Below, piece after piece: positions 25,817 to 35,142 of a DNA stretch of 64,000 bases. Each line of letters starts with the position of its first letter. The stretch's first letter is position 1. A program made the position numbers and the translations under genes. The stretch is taken from contig NZ_OCNJ01000004.1 in NCBI RefSeq assembly GCF_900230255.1, positions 124,001 through 188,000 of the forward strand, in the 5' to 3' direction. Under the pieces are notes generated by a model. The model saw nothing but the letters and a program-made list of their open reading frames with translations. It did no database searches and had not been told where the DNA came from. The stretch comes from Caenispirillum bisanense. Lineage in GTDB: Bacteria; Pseudomonadota; Alphaproteobacteria; Rhodospirillales; Rhodospirillaceae.

Positions 25817-25966
25817 GGTCGGTACCCCGTTCTCCCGTCGTCCACGGTTCCATCATAGCAGAAGCGTGACAAGCTCCGTATCTGACTAAAGGGTTGAGGA
25901 AGCCCCAAGGTTCCCAGGAAGACCAAGGTCCTGACGGTGAGGACGAACGTCGAAAGGGGTGCCGGT

Positions 25967-26101
25967 CTACGTCCGCGGGAGTCCCAGCTCGGCACGGGAG
26001 CGCTCCGGCAGTCGGGCGACTTCCGGTAGATCGCCTACCCCCAAGGTCCACCGCACGAGGCCGCGGCCGAAACGATGCGTCAGCGAGAAAATCTTAGGCA
26101 T
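25967..26101 (-). CDS. Short DUF1127-like protein, 44 residues
   Basis: The 44-residue product ends LPERSRAELGLPRT. This resembles the C-terminal DUF1127 (YjiS-like) motif L-x-D-R-x-L-x-D-[IL]-G-[LI]-x-R but lacks the acidic tail. The ATG has GGAGA six bases upstream. It is transcribed away from a GcvA-like lysR gene, the same arrangement as the clear DUF1127/LysR pair at the end of the window, which supports the call. It may be a degenerate member. Confidence 0.5.
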   Translation of the reverse strand: MPKIFSLTHRFGRGLVRWTLGVGDLPEVARLPERSRAELGLPRT

Positions 26102-26219
26102 GGCACGTCTCCACGGGCTGTCTTCGTAGAACCATGAAAGCCCGCGACGCCACCCGCGACAAACGGGAAGGCCTGCGCTACCTTTAAGCAGATCTAATGC
26201 ATGGGGAGACGTCAGCGCC

Positions 26220-27140
26220 GTGAGCCGACCGTTGCCGCCGCTCAACGCCCTGCGCGCCTTCGAGGCAGCGGCGCGTCATCTGTCCTTCGTGAAGGCCGCC
26301 GACGAGCTGGCGGTGACGCCCGCCGCCGTCAGCCAGCAGGTGAAGGGGCTGGAGGAACGCCTGGGCCAGACCCTGTTCCGCCGCGTCACCCGCGGCCTGC
26401 GCCTGACCGCCGCCGGCCAGACCCTGCTGCCGGGCCTGTCGGAGGGCTTCGACCGCATCGCCGAGGCGGTGGCGGAGGTCACCGGCGGCTCCGACGACGA
26501 CCTGTTCACCGTCTCGGTGCTGCCCAGCTTCGCCGCCCACTGGCTGGTGCCGCGCCTCGTGCGCTTCGGCGAGATCAGCCCGGAGGTACGGATCGTGCTG
26601 CTGGCGACGGTGCAGCGCGCCGACTTCCAGGGCGACCGGGTGGACGCCGCCATCCGCTACGCCCCCGCCCCGCCGGAGGGGGTGGAGAACGCCCTGCTCA
26701 TGCGCGAGACGGTGTTTCCCGTCTGCAGCCCGGCGCTGGCCGAGCGCCTGCACCTGCGGACGCCCGAGGATCTGGTCCGGGCGCCCATCCTCTACGACCT
26801 GCTGCCCGACGGGCGCCTCGACAACACCTGGGGCGACTGGCTGAAGGCGGCGGGGCTGCCGGCCTTCGACTGGAAGACCGGCACCGGCCATTCCGACACC
26901 ACCGTCGCCATGCAGGCGGCCATCGCCGGGCAGGGCGTGCTGCTCGGACGCGACCTGCTGGTGGCCGATCTGCTGGCGCGCGGCCTGCTGGTGGCACCCT
27001 TCGAGCTGCGGGTGCCCTCGCCTTTCACCTACTGGCTGCTCTGGCCGCGGCGGACGGCGCGCCGCAAGGCGTGGCGCACCTTCCGCCGCTGGCTGGACGA
27101 GGAAGTGGCGGCCTGCTGCGTCACGACGCCTGCGGAATGA
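26220..27140 (+). CDS. LysR-family regulator, GcvA-like
   Basis: This 306-residue regulator has an N-terminal winged helix-turn-helix (LNALRAFEAAARHLSFVKAA, VTPAAVSQQVKGLEERLG) and a type-2 periplasmic-binding-like effector domain starting near residue 95. It matches the GcvA subgroup in its opening LPPLNALRAFEAAARH. I use the GTG start with GGGGAGA about twelve bases upstream. The divergent partner is the small DUF1127-like gene, the likely target. The 3' end overlaps the convergent sodC by 20 bases. Confidence 0.9.
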   Translation: MSRPLPPLNALRAFEAAARHLSFVKAADELAVTPAAVSQQVKGLEERLGQTLFRRVTRGLRLTAAGQTLLPGLSEGFDRIAEAVAEVTGGSDDDLFTVSVLPSFAAHWLVPRLVRFGEISPEVRIVLLATVQRADFQGDRVDAAIRYAPAPPEGVENALLMRETVFPVCSPALAERLHLRTPEDLVRAPILYDLLPDGRLDNTWGDWLKAAGLPAFDWKTGTGHSDTTVAMQAAIAGQGVLLGRDLLVADLLARGLLVAPFELRVPSPFTYWLLWPRRTARRKAWRTFRRWLDEEVAACCVTTPAE

Positions 27141-27675
27141 CGCCGCAGGCGACCCGGGCGCCACCGCCGCCGAGCTTCGGCTCGTCGGAATAGGTATCGC
27201 CGCCCTCGTGGATGATGAGGGCGTGGCCGCGCAGGCGGCTGGCGTCGTCGATGCGCGGCGCCGTCACCGTGTCGTCCACCGTTCCTTGCGCGTCGGCGGT
27301 CAGGAACGGCAGGTCGCCCAGGTGCCCGGCGCCTTCCGGCCCCCGGTGGGTGCCGGCAGTGTCGGGATCCCAGTGGCCGCCGGCGGCGCCGCCCGGCGTG
27401 CCGTCCTGCGGCTCGCACGAGCCGTTCTGGTGGACGTGGAAGCCGTGTTCGCCTTCCTTCAGGCCGGTCGCCTGCACCTGAAAGCTGGTGCCGCCGTCGC
27501 CGGGGAGGATGGTGACGGAGCCGATGGTCTCGCCGGTGCCGTCCTTGGTCAGGGCCTTGAGGTCGACGGTCATGGCATCGGGCGAGGCGGCGTTCTGCTG
27601 CTGCGTCTGGGCGACCGCCGGCGCGGCGATCCCGAGGGCGACGGCACAGGCGGCGACAGTGGTGAGACGGCGCAT
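27121..27675 (-). CDS. sodC: Cu/Zn superoxide dismutase, periplasmic
   Basis: This 184-residue protein has a signal peptide (1-22, VAQ). It carries the Cu/Zn-SOD ligands GFHVHQNGSCE, the zinc-loop histidine-rich sequence GGHWDPDTAGTHRGPEGAGHLGD and the C-terminal GHALIIHEGGD, with a matching second Cys (ARVACGVI) for the disulfide. It removes superoxide in the periplasm. The start has AGGACC upstream. The gene is monocistronic and divergent from hrpB. Confidence 0.93.
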   Translation of the reverse strand: MRRLTTVAACAVALGIAAPAVAQTQQQNAASPDAMTVDLKALTKDGTGETIGSVTILPGDGGTSFQVQATGLKEGEHGFHVHQNGSCEPQDGTPGGAAGGHWDPDTAGTHRGPEGAGHLGDLPFLTADAQGTVDDTVTAPRIDDASRLRGHALIIHEGGDTYSDEPKLGGGGARVACGVIPQAS

Positions 27676-27772
27676 GAAAGGTCCTCCCGTAAGTGGTTGT
27701 CCGTCTGGTCAACGCGAGCCCCGCCGCCGCCGGACGTTGACGGCGACGACGCATCCGGCGTAAAGCCCGACC

Positions 27773-30271
27773 ATGCGACCGCCCGCTCCCGCTCTGCCCA
27801 TCGACCCCGTCCTGCCGGACCTCGCCGCCGCCCTGGCCGCGGGGACCAACGCCGTGCTGCAGGCCCCGCCGGGTGCCGGCAAGACGACGCGGGTGCCGCT
27901 CGCCCTGCTCGACGCGCCGTGGCTCGGCAGCGGGCGCATCGTCATGCTGGAGCCGCGCCGCCTCGCCGCCCGCGCCGCCGCCGCCCGCATGGCCGCGACG
28001 CTGGGGGAAGCGGTCGGCGACACCGTCGGCTACCGCATCCGCCTCGACACCCGTGTCGGGCCGAAGACGCGCATCGAGGTGGTGACCGAGGGCATCCTCA
28101 CCCGCATGCTGCAGTCGGACCCGGAACTGACCGGCGTCGGCTGCCTGATCTTCGACGAATTCCACGAGCGCAGCCTGAACGCCGACCTCGGCCTCGCGCT
28201 CGCCCTGGAGGCGCAAGGGGCGCTGCGCGACGACCTGCGCATCCTGGTGATGTCGGCGACGCTCGACGCCGCGCCCGTCGCCGCGCTCATGGGCGGCTGC
28301 CCGCTGATCACCAGCGAGGGCCGCGCCTTCCCGGTGGAGACGCGCTACGCCCCGCCGCCCAAGCCGGACACGCGCCTCGAAGACCACGTCGCCGCCGTGG
28401 TGCGCCAGGCGCTGGCGGAGGAAGCGGGCTCGGCCCTGGTCTTCCTGCCCGGCCAGGGCGAGATCCGGCGGGTGGAGCAGCGCCTCGCCGGATCGCTGCC
28501 GGCCGGCGTCGCCGTCCATGCCCTGTTCGGCGACCTGCCGCAGGCGAAGCAGGACGCCGCCATCGCCCCTGCCCCGCCGGGCACCCGCAAGGTCGTGCTG
28601 GCGACCACCATAGCCGAGACCAGCCTGACCATCGACGGCATCCGCATCGTCGTCGACGGCGGCCTCGCCCGCGTGCCGCGGTTCGAGCCGCGCAGCGGCA
28701 TGTCGCGGCTGGAGACGGTGAAGGTGTCGCAGGCCGCCGCCGAGCAGCGCCGTGGCCGCGCCGGCCGCCTGGAGCCCGGCGTCTGCTGGCGCTGCTGGGC
28801 CGAGGCCGGCCACAAGGCCCTGCCCGCTTTCGGCCGCCCCGAGATCCTCGACGCCGACCTGGCACCGCTCGCCCTCGACCTCGCGCAATGGGGCGCCGCC
28901 GACCCCGCCGCCCTGCCGTGGCTGGACGCGCCGCCGCCCGCCCATTACGCCCAGGCCCGCGACCTGCTGGTGCGGCTCGGCGCGCTCGACGGCGACGGGC
29001 GTATCACGCCGCACGGCCAGGCGCTGGCGCCGCTGCCCCTGCACCCGCGCCTCGCCCACATGGTGGTGACGGGCGAGGCCCTCGGCCACGGCCCGCTCGC
29101 CTGCCTGCTGGCCGCCCTGCTGTCGGAGCGCGACGTGCTGCGCGCCGGGCGCTCGGACTGCGACCTGCGCTCGCGCGTCGCCGTGCTGCTGCGCGACGAC
29201 GACGCCCCCGCCGGCGCCGACCCCGGCGCCGTGCGGCGGGTGCGCGAGGCCGCCCGACAGGTGGCGCGGGCCGCCGGCATCAAGGGCCAGGCACGCGACG
29301 CCGCCGCCACCGGCCTCCTGCTGGCGCTCGCCTACCCCGACCGCGTCGGCCAGCGGCGCGGCGGGCAGGTGCGGCTCGCCAACGGCCGCGGCGCCGCGTT
29401 GCCCGACGGCGACGGGCTCGCCGCCGCCGACTGGCTGGCGGTCGCCGACGTCGATGCCGGCAAGGCGGCGCAGGCCCGCATCTGGCTCGCCGCGCCGCTG
29501 TCGCCGGCCGAGATCGAGGAGGCCTTCGGGCCGGAGATCGTCGCCGGCACCTTCGTGGTGTGGGACCCGCGCGAGGAAGCCGTCGCCGCCCGCCGCCAGC
29601 GCCGCTTCGGCGCCCTGGTGCTGAAGGACGAGCCGCTGTCCGCCCTGCCCGCCGACCGCACCGCCGAAGCCGTCTGCGAGGGCATCCGCCAGATCGGCCT
29701 GCACGCCCTGCCGTGGTCGCCGGAAACCGACGCCTATCGCGACCGCCTGCGCTTCCTGCACCGCGTCGAAGGACCGGACGAGGGTTGGCCCGACGTCTCC
29801 GACGAGGCGTTGCTGGCGACCCTGGACACCTGGCTCGCGCCCTTCCTCGCCGGCGTCACCCGGCGGGCGCACTTCAAGCGCATCGACCTGAAGGCGGCGC
29901 TGGAAAGCCTGCTGCCGTGGGAAATGCGCCGCCGCCTGGAGGCCGAAGCGCCGACGCACCTGCAGGTGCCGACCGGCAACCGCCACCGCCTCGACTATTC
30001 CGGCGAGGACCCGGTGTTGCCGGTGAAGCTGCAGGAAATGTTCGGCGCCCGCGAGACGCCGCGCGTCGCCGGTGGCCGGGTGGCGGTGGTCATCCACCTG
30101 CTGTCGCCGGCGCAGCGGCCCTTGGCGGTCACCCGCGACCTGCCGTTCTTCTGGCGCGAGGCCTACCCGTCGGTGAAGGCGGAAATGCGCGGCCGCTACC
30201 CCAAGCACCCGTGGCCCGACGATCCCCTGGCGGCGGCCCCCACCGCCCGCACCAAGCCGCGCGGCGGGTGA
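27773..30271 (+). CDS. hrpB: ATP-dependent helicase HrpB
   Basis: This 832-residue DEAH-box protein has Walker A GAGKTTR, DEFHER (motif II), SATLDA (motif III) and QRRGRAGR (motif VI), followed by the HA2 region and the C-terminal HrpB domain ending in the family's PWPDDP-like sequence (HPWPDDPLAAAPT). Length is normal. HrpB is a putative RNA helicase whose cellular role is still uncertain. The gene is alone in its operon. Confidence 0.94.
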   Translation: MRPPAPALPIDPVLPDLAAALAAGTNAVLQAPPGAGKTTRVPLALLDAPWLGSGRIVMLEPRRLAARAAAARMAATLGEAVGDTVGYRIRLDTRVGPKTRIEVVTEGILTRMLQSDPELTGVGCLIFDEFHERSLNADLGLALALEAQGALRDDLRILVMSATLDAAPVAALMGGCPLITSEGRAFPVETRYAPPPKPDTRLEDHVAAVVRQALAEEAGSALVFLPGQGEIRRVEQRLAGSLPAGVAVHALFGDLPQAKQDAAIAPAPPGTRKVVLATTIAETSLTIDGIRIVVDGGLARVPRFEPRSGMSRLETVKVSQAAAEQRRGRAGRLEPGVCWRCWAEAGHKALPAFGRPEILDADLAPLALDLAQWGAADPAALPWLDAPPPAHYAQARDLLVRLGALDGDGRITPHGQALAPLPLHPRLAHMVVTGEALGHGPLACLLAALLSERDVLRAGRSDCDLRSRVAVLLRDDDAPAGADPGAVRRVREAARQVARAAGIKGQARDAAATGLLLALAYPDRVGQRRGGQVRLANGRGAALPDGDGLAAADWLAVADVDAGKAAQARIWLAAPLSPAEIEEAFGPEIVAGTFVVWDPREEAVAARRQRRFGALVLKDEPLSALPADRTAEAVCEGIRQIGLHALPWSPETDAYRDRLRFLHRVEGPDEGWPDVSDEALLATLDTWLAPFLAGVTRRAHFKRIDLKAALESLLPWEMRRRLEAEAPTHLQVPTGNRHRLDYSGEDPVLPVKLQEMFGARETPRVAGGRVAVVIHLLSPAQRPLAVTRDLPFFWREAYPSVKAEMRGRYPKHPWPDDPLAAAPTARTKPRGG

Positions 30272-30339
30272 TGCCGAATGCTTCTATCGCGCGGCATTCT
30301 GTGGTGATGTGAGAGCAACAGGCAGGAGGGAGAGGCGCC

Positions 30340-31305
30340 GTGTTTGAATACGTCATCATCGGCTTCGTGGTGCTGGTCACGGTCACGCTGTGGAGCGGCG
30401 TGAAGATCGTGCCGCAGAGCCAGACCTATGTGGTGGAACGGTTCGGCCGTTATCAGCGGGTGCTGCACGCCGGCCTCAACCTCATCGTGCCCTTCCTCGA
30501 CCGGGTGGCGCACAAGGTGGACATCCTGGAACGCCGCCTGCCGGAACGGCCGTCGGACGTCATCACCCGCGACAACGTGACCATTTCCGTCACCATGTCC
30601 ATCTTCTTCCGGGTGACCTCGCCGGAATACACCGTATACCGCATCCGCGACCTGGAAGGCGCCATCGCCACCGCCGTCACCGGCGTCGTGCGCTCCAACA
30701 TCGGCACGGTGGAGTTCGACGAGGTACAGAGCAACCGCGACTCGCTCAACGTCACCCTGCGCAAGGAGCTAGAGGAGATCGCCCAGGGCTGGGGCGTGGA
30801 AATCACCCGCTGCGAAATCATCGACGTCAACGTCGACGACTCCACCCGCCGCGCCATGCAGTTGCAGATCAATGCAGAGCGCGAGCGCCGCGCCGCCGTC
30901 ACCCGCGCCGAGGGCGACAAGCGCGCCGCCGAACTGCGCGCCGACGCCGAACTCTACACCGCCCAGCGCCAGGCCGAGGCCCGCCGGGTCACCGCCGAGG
31001 CGGAAGCCTTCGCCACCGAGACCATCGCCGGCGCCATCAGCCGCGGCGGCATGGAGGCCATCCGGTTCGAGGTCGCCAAGCGCCAGATCGAGGCGCTGGG
31101 GCAGGTTTCCGCCTCGCCCAACGCCAAGTTCATCCTGCTGCCGACCGACATGGGGCAATCGTTCTCCGGCCTCGCCGGGTTCGCAGCCCTGCTGGACGGC
31201 AGCCGCGGCGGCGACGGCCCGCCGACGCTGCCGCCCGCCGCCGCCGGCGTGCTGTCGTCCGCCGAGCCCCCTGCCCCGCCGACACCCGCGGGCCCGTGGT
31301 CATGA
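30340..31305 (+). CDS. SPFH/stomatin-like protein (QmcA family)
   Basis: This 321-residue protein has one N-terminal membrane segment (residues 3-20), then the band-7 domain with PQSQTYVVERFGRYQRVLHAG, IVPFLDRV and DVITRDNVTISV. A long coiled coil (RAEGDKRAAELRADAELYTA) and a C-terminal Pro/Ala-rich tail follow. Such proteins form large membrane-associated rings that organise protein quality control. It overlaps the NfeD gene by four bases, the standard partner of this family. Confidence 0.92.
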   Translation: MFEYVIIGFVVLVTVTLWSGVKIVPQSQTYVVERFGRYQRVLHAGLNLIVPFLDRVAHKVDILERRLPERPSDVITRDNVTISVTMSIFFRVTSPEYTVYRIRDLEGAIATAVTGVVRSNIGTVEFDEVQSNRDSLNVTLRKELEEIAQGWGVEITRCEIIDVNVDDSTRRAMQLQINAERERRAAVTRAEGDKRAAELRADAELYTAQRQAEARRVTAEAEAFATETIAGAISRGGMEAIRFEVAKRQIEALGQVSASPNAKFILLPTDMGQSFSGLAGFAALLDGSRGGDGPPTLPPAAAGVLSSAEPPAPPTPAGPWS

Positions 31306-31604
31306 GCGACCTGACCGGCGTCATCGACGCCGCCTCGCCGTGGTTCTGGTTTGCGCTGGCCTTCGCGGTGGCCATCCTCGACCTGTTCCTCGGCTCGTTC
31401 CTGCTGCTTGCCCTGGCGGTCGCCATCGCGCCCATCGGCGTTCTGCTGCTGATCGCGCCGGTAACCATGAGCGACTGGCGCCTTCAGGCCGTCATCATCG
31501 TGGTGCTGTGGGCGGCGGCGACCGTGGTGTTCCGCCGCCTGTTCGGCGCCCGCCACCGTCGCGGCGGCGGCGGCATCAGCCGGCGGGACGTCAACGACTA
31601 CTGA
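31302..31604 (+). CDS. NfeD-family protein (short form)
   Basis: This 100-residue protein has two closely spaced hydrophobic stretches (residues about 16-53 and 64-78) and ends in a basic Gly-rich tail. Its place directly after the stomatin gene with an ATGA overlap and its hydrophobic layout match YbbK-type NfeD proteins. The soluble OB-fold domain of longer members is reduced or absent. It probably anchors or modulates the SPFH complex. Confidence 0.82.
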   Translation: MSDLTGVIDAASPWFWFALAFAVAILDLFLGSFLLLALAVAIAPIGVLLLIAPVTMSDWRLQAVIIVVLWAAATVVFRRLFGARHRRGGGGISRRDVNDY

Positions 31605-31750
31605 CCGCCGGCCGGCCGGTGACAAGGCGGTGAGCAGCGGCACCCGGCGGGCCGGCCCGTCGTTGACGCTGTGACGACGCCCCTTGCCGAACCGCTCCCA
31701 TCGGCCGATCTATTGCCCTGCCCTGCCCTGCCACTGCCGCCAGGATCGCG

Positions 31751-32365
31751 ATGCCCCCCGCCGACTCCGTCAGACGCCGCCGCCTGTTGCCGCACCTGCT
31801 GTCGGCAGTCCGCTGCGGCGACCGCGGCGGGCGCGTCGCCGTCGGCACCATGCTGGCGGAGCTGGGCGACCGCTCGTTCGGCTGGGCGTTGCTGGTCTTC
31901 GCGCTGCTGAACCTGATCCCGCTGCCGCTCGGCTTCAACATGGTGACGTCGCTGCCGGTGTTTCTGGTGGCGGGCCAGATGGCGGCGGGGCTCGACCGCC
32001 TGTGGCTGCCCGAGCGCCTGACGCTCGCCACCGTCGACCGCCGCAAGCTGCGGCGCAGCGTCATGAAGCTGAAGCCCATCGTGCGGCCCATCGAACGCAT
32101 GGGCGCCCGCACCTGGCTGCGCATGCTGCGCCGGCCGCCCGACCGCATGGTCGGGCTCGCGCTCATCGTCGTGACCTTCGTGCTGTGGCTGCCGCTGCCG
32201 CTGACCGGCTGGTTCCCGGCCATCTCCATCTTCGTGATCGCCGTCGGCCTGATCGAACACGACGGCCTCATCACCGCCGTCGGCCTCGCCATCGGGGCCT
32301 TCGCCATCGCCGTCGGCGCCGTCATGGGCGCCCTGCTGGTGGCGGGTGCGGCGCAGGTGGTGTGA
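31751..32365 (+). CDS. Exopolysaccharide synthesis protein ExoD family
   Basis: This 204-residue membrane protein has the ExoD family pattern: VAVGTMLAELGDRSFGWALLVFALLNLIPLP followed by GFNMVTSLPVFLVAGQM and three or four hydrophobic segments. ExoD is linked to exopolysaccharide production and alkali tolerance in rhizobia; the mechanism is unknown. It appears to be a single gene, convergent with the next one. Confidence 0.88.
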   Translation: MPPADSVRRRRLLPHLLSAVRCGDRGGRVAVGTMLAELGDRSFGWALLVFALLNLIPLPLGFNMVTSLPVFLVAGQMAAGLDRLWLPERLTLATVDRRKLRRSVMKLKPIVRPIERMGARTWLRMLRRPPDRMVGLALIVVTFVLWLPLPLTGWFPAISIFVIAVGLIEHDGLITAVGLAIGAFAIAVGAVMGALLVAGAAQVV

Positions 32366-32390
32366 CGGCGAAACGGCCGGGAGGCTGGCC

Positions 32391-32915
32391 TCAGATCCCC
32401 ATCAGCTGGTCGATCTCGTCCTGGTGCAGGGCCACCTGGTTGCCGTGGATGATGGCGCTCGCCACGTCGATGAGGCGTTGCAGGGCGCGGCCGGCGGTGC
32501 GGCCGCGGGCGCGCAGCTGCTCGGGATCCTCCAGCACCTCTTCCATGCGGTCCATGGTCAGGGTCACCAGTTCGTTCATCTGGCCGATGGTCTGCTCGAA
32601 CGGGTCCTTGAAGCGCGCCGGCACGTGCTCGTAGGCCTCGACGGCCAGGTCACGATCGGAGAACGAGGAGTCGCGGAAGTGGTCGGGGTAGCTCTTGGGC
32701 TCCCACGCGCGGCACTCCTCCAACATGTCCGGCATGTCCGGAACCATCTCGAGGAGCATGATGATCTCGTTGAAATGGTTCAGGTAATCCGTCGCCAGCA
32801 GGGTCTGCGCGTTGATGTTGGTGCCGGTGCAGCGGGCACAGAAGGCCTCGTAGAGCGGACCGTTCGGTTCCTGCTCCATGGTCGATGCGACGGCGGACGA
32901 CTCGGTGCTCACCAC
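32391..32915 (-). CDS. Conserved-looking hypothetical protein, 174 residues
   Basis: This soluble, acidic, helical protein has FCARCTG near residue 25 (a possible CxxC pair), LNHFNEIIMLLEMVPDM and a C-terminal helical bundle. No family is recognised. The GTG start has AGGGG upstream; an internal ATG at 32879 is possible but lacks a binding site. The Met-rich helices suggest a regulatory or adaptor protein, but nothing more can be said. Confidence 0.7.
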   Translation of the reverse strand: MVSTESSAVASTMEQEPNGPLYEAFCARCTGTNINAQTLLATDYLNHFNEIIMLLEMVPDMPDMLEECRAWEPKSYPDHFRDSSFSDRDLAVEAYEHVPARFKDPFEQTIGQMNELVTLTMDRMEEVLEDPEQLRARGRTAGRALQRLIDVASAIIHGNQVALHQDEIDQLMGI

Positions 32916-33146
32916 TTGGACCCCTTCGGGCCGGCATCCCGCGGCCGGCCTCTTTCCCCCACGGCGGGACGTGGATTATCCCTCAAAGACGCCACCGGGA
33001 TCAACGCCCGCGCGAAGGAGCCGCCGGGGCCATAACGGTGTGCGGGCGTGGAGCCACCGGCGCGGCCGTCGCCGGACGGGCTTGACCCGCCGCCGCGGTC
33101 GGTGGTTCGCTGATGCCAGTCACGACCGCCGCCGGAGCATCCGTCC

Positions 33147-34163
33147 ATGCAGACCCCCGCCGACCTCGGCTTCCGCATGCCCGCCGAATTCGAGCCGCAC
33201 GCCGGCTGCTGGATGGCCTGGCCGTGCCGCAGCGAAGCCTGGGACAACGGCATGCAGGCTGCATACGAAGCCTATACGGCGGTCGCCCGGGCCATCGCGC
33301 GGTTCGAGCCGGTGACCATGGTCGCCCGCCCCGAGGACGCCGACGGCGCCCGCCGCATGCTCGGCGACGGCATCGAGGTGCTCGCCTGGGCCATCGACGA
33401 CAGCTGGACGCGCGACACCGGACCGCTGTTCCTGAAAGGCCCGAACGGCGAGCTGGCCGGCGTCGACTGGGGCTTCAACGCCTGGGGGCTGATCTACCAG
33501 GGCTTCGAGCACGACGCCCAGCTCGCCCGCCGCATCCTCGCCCACACCGGCGCGCGGCGCTTCGTCGGGCCGCAGATCCTGGAGGGCGGCTCGGTCCACG
33601 TCGACGGCCAGGGCACCCTGCTGACCACCGAGGAATGCCTGTTCGACGCCGAGCGCAACCCCCACCTGACCCGCGAGGACCACGAGGCGCACCTGAAGGC
33701 CTTCCTCGGCGTCGAGACGGTGATCTGGCTCGGCAAGGGGCTGGAGAACGACGAGACGACGGGCCACGTCGACAACGTCGCCTGCTTCGCCGCGCCGGGG
33801 AAGGTGCTGATGGTCACCGCCACCGACCCGGCGGACCCGGACACCGCGACGCTGGCCGACAACCGCGACCGCCTGCGTGAGGCCCGCGACGCCCAGGGCC
33901 GCCGTATCGAGGTGATCGACCTGCCGCAGGTGCCGCGCCGGCTGGACGCACGCGGCCACCGCATGGCGCTGTCCTACGTCAACTTCTACATCGCCAACGG
34001 CGGCATCGTGATGCCGGGCTTCGACGTTCCCGAGGACAAGGACGCCGCCGCCGTGCTGCGCGCCGCCTTCCCCGACCGCGAGGTGGTGGTGGTGCCGGCC
34101 TTCGAGGTCGCCGTCGGCGGCGGCAATATCCACTGCATCACCCAGCAGCAGCCCAAGGCTTGA
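33147..34163 (+). CDS. aguA: Agmatine deiminase
   Basis: This 338-residue enzyme has the agmatine deiminase signatures: DDSWTRDTGP, EGGSVHVDG, the catalytic His in ETTGHVDN and the catalytic Cys in GGGNIHCITQQQP. It converts agmatine to N-carbamoylputrescine and ammonia. The next gene codes for the enzyme that finishes the route to putrescine, 59 bases downstream. The ATG at 33147 lies 231 bases from the divergent gene, leaving room for a promoter. Confidence 0.95.
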   Translation: MQTPADLGFRMPAEFEPHAGCWMAWPCRSEAWDNGMQAAYEAYTAVARAIARFEPVTMVARPEDADGARRMLGDGIEVLAWAIDDSWTRDTGPLFLKGPNGELAGVDWGFNAWGLIYQGFEHDAQLARRILAHTGARRFVGPQILEGGSVHVDGQGTLLTTEECLFDAERNPHLTREDHEAHLKAFLGVETVIWLGKGLENDETTGHVDNVACFAAPGKVLMVTATDPADPDTATLADNRDRLREARDAQGRRIEVIDLPQVPRRLDARGHRMALSYVNFYIANGGIVMPGFDVPEDKDAAAVLRAAFPDREVVVVPAFEVAVGGGNIHCITQQQPKA

Positions 34164-34222
34164 CGGGCCGCCCCGCCGCCCCATATGCGCGCCGCATCCG
34201 CCACACGAGGAACCCGGAACCC

Positions 34223-35098
34223 ATGACCAAGGTCACCGTCGCCGCCACCCAGTTCGCCTGCGCCACCGGGTCGGAGGAGACCCTCGACAAGGCGGAAGCC
34301 ATGGTCCGCAAGGCCCATGCGCAGGGCGCGCAGATCATCCTGCTGCAGGAACTGTTCGAGACGCCCTACTTCTGCAAGGACCAGGACCCGCGCTACTTCG
34401 CGCTCGCCCGCACGGTGGAAGACAACCCGGTGCTGGCCCGCTTCGCGGCGCTGGCCAAGGAGCTGGAGGTGGTGCTGCCGTTCAGCTTCTACGAACGCGC
34501 CGGCCAGGCCTTCTACAACTCGCTCGCCGTGCTCGACGCCGACGGCACCAACCTCGGCGTCTACCGCAAGAGCCACATCCCGCAGGGCCCGGGCTACGAG
34601 GAGAAATACTACTTCTCGCCCGGCGACACCGGCTTCAAGGTCTTCAAGACGGCCTACGCCACCATCGGCTGCGGCATCTGCTGGGACCAGTGGTTCCCGG
34701 AATGCGCCCGCTCCATGGCGCTGCTGGGCGCCGAGATCCTGTTCTACCCGACCGCCATCGGCTCCGAGCCGCACGACGCCAGCATCGACAGCATGCCGCA
34801 CTGGCAGCGGGTGATGCAGGGCCATGCCGGCGCCAACGTGATGCCGCTGGTCGCCTCCAACCGCGTCGGCGCCGAGCAGGGCGCGTCCTGCGCGCTGACC
34901 TTCTACGGCTCGTCCTTCATCGCCGACCAGACGGGCGCCAAGGTCGCCGAGGCCGACCGCAGCGAGGAAACGGTGCTGACGGCCACCTTCGACCTGGAGC
35001 AGATCCGCGCCTACCGCGCCGCCTGGGGCCTGTTCCGCGACCGCCGCCCGGACCTCTACGGCGTCATCGCCGGCCTCGACGGCCGCACGGTGCGGTAA
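34223..35098 (+). CDS. aguB: N-carbamoylputrescine amidase
   Basis: This 291-residue nitrilase-superfamily protein has the Glu-Lys-Cys triad in LQELFETPYF, YRKSHIP and GCGICWDQWFPE. It hydrolyses N-carbamoylputrescine to putrescine, CO2 and ammonia. Pairing with the agmatine deiminase makes this call firm. I chose the ATG at 34223 preceded by ACGAGGAAC; the open extension upstream is not conserved in character. Confidence 0.95.
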   Translation: MTKVTVAATQFACATGSEETLDKAEAMVRKAHAQGAQIILLQELFETPYFCKDQDPRYFALARTVEDNPVLARFAALAKELEVVLPFSFYERAGQAFYNSLAVLDADGTNLGVYRKSHIPQGPGYEEKYYFSPGDTGFKVFKTAYATIGCGICWDQWFPECARSMALLGAEILFYPTAIGSEPHDASIDSMPHWQRVMQGHAGANVMPLVASNRVGAEQGASCALTFYGSSFIADQTGAKVAEADRSEETVLTATFDLEQIRAYRAAWGLFRDRRPDLYGVIAGLDGRTVR

Positions 35099-35142
35099 CG
35101 ACCGACGGGGAGCGGCGCCGGACGCCGCTCCCGCCCGATCCC

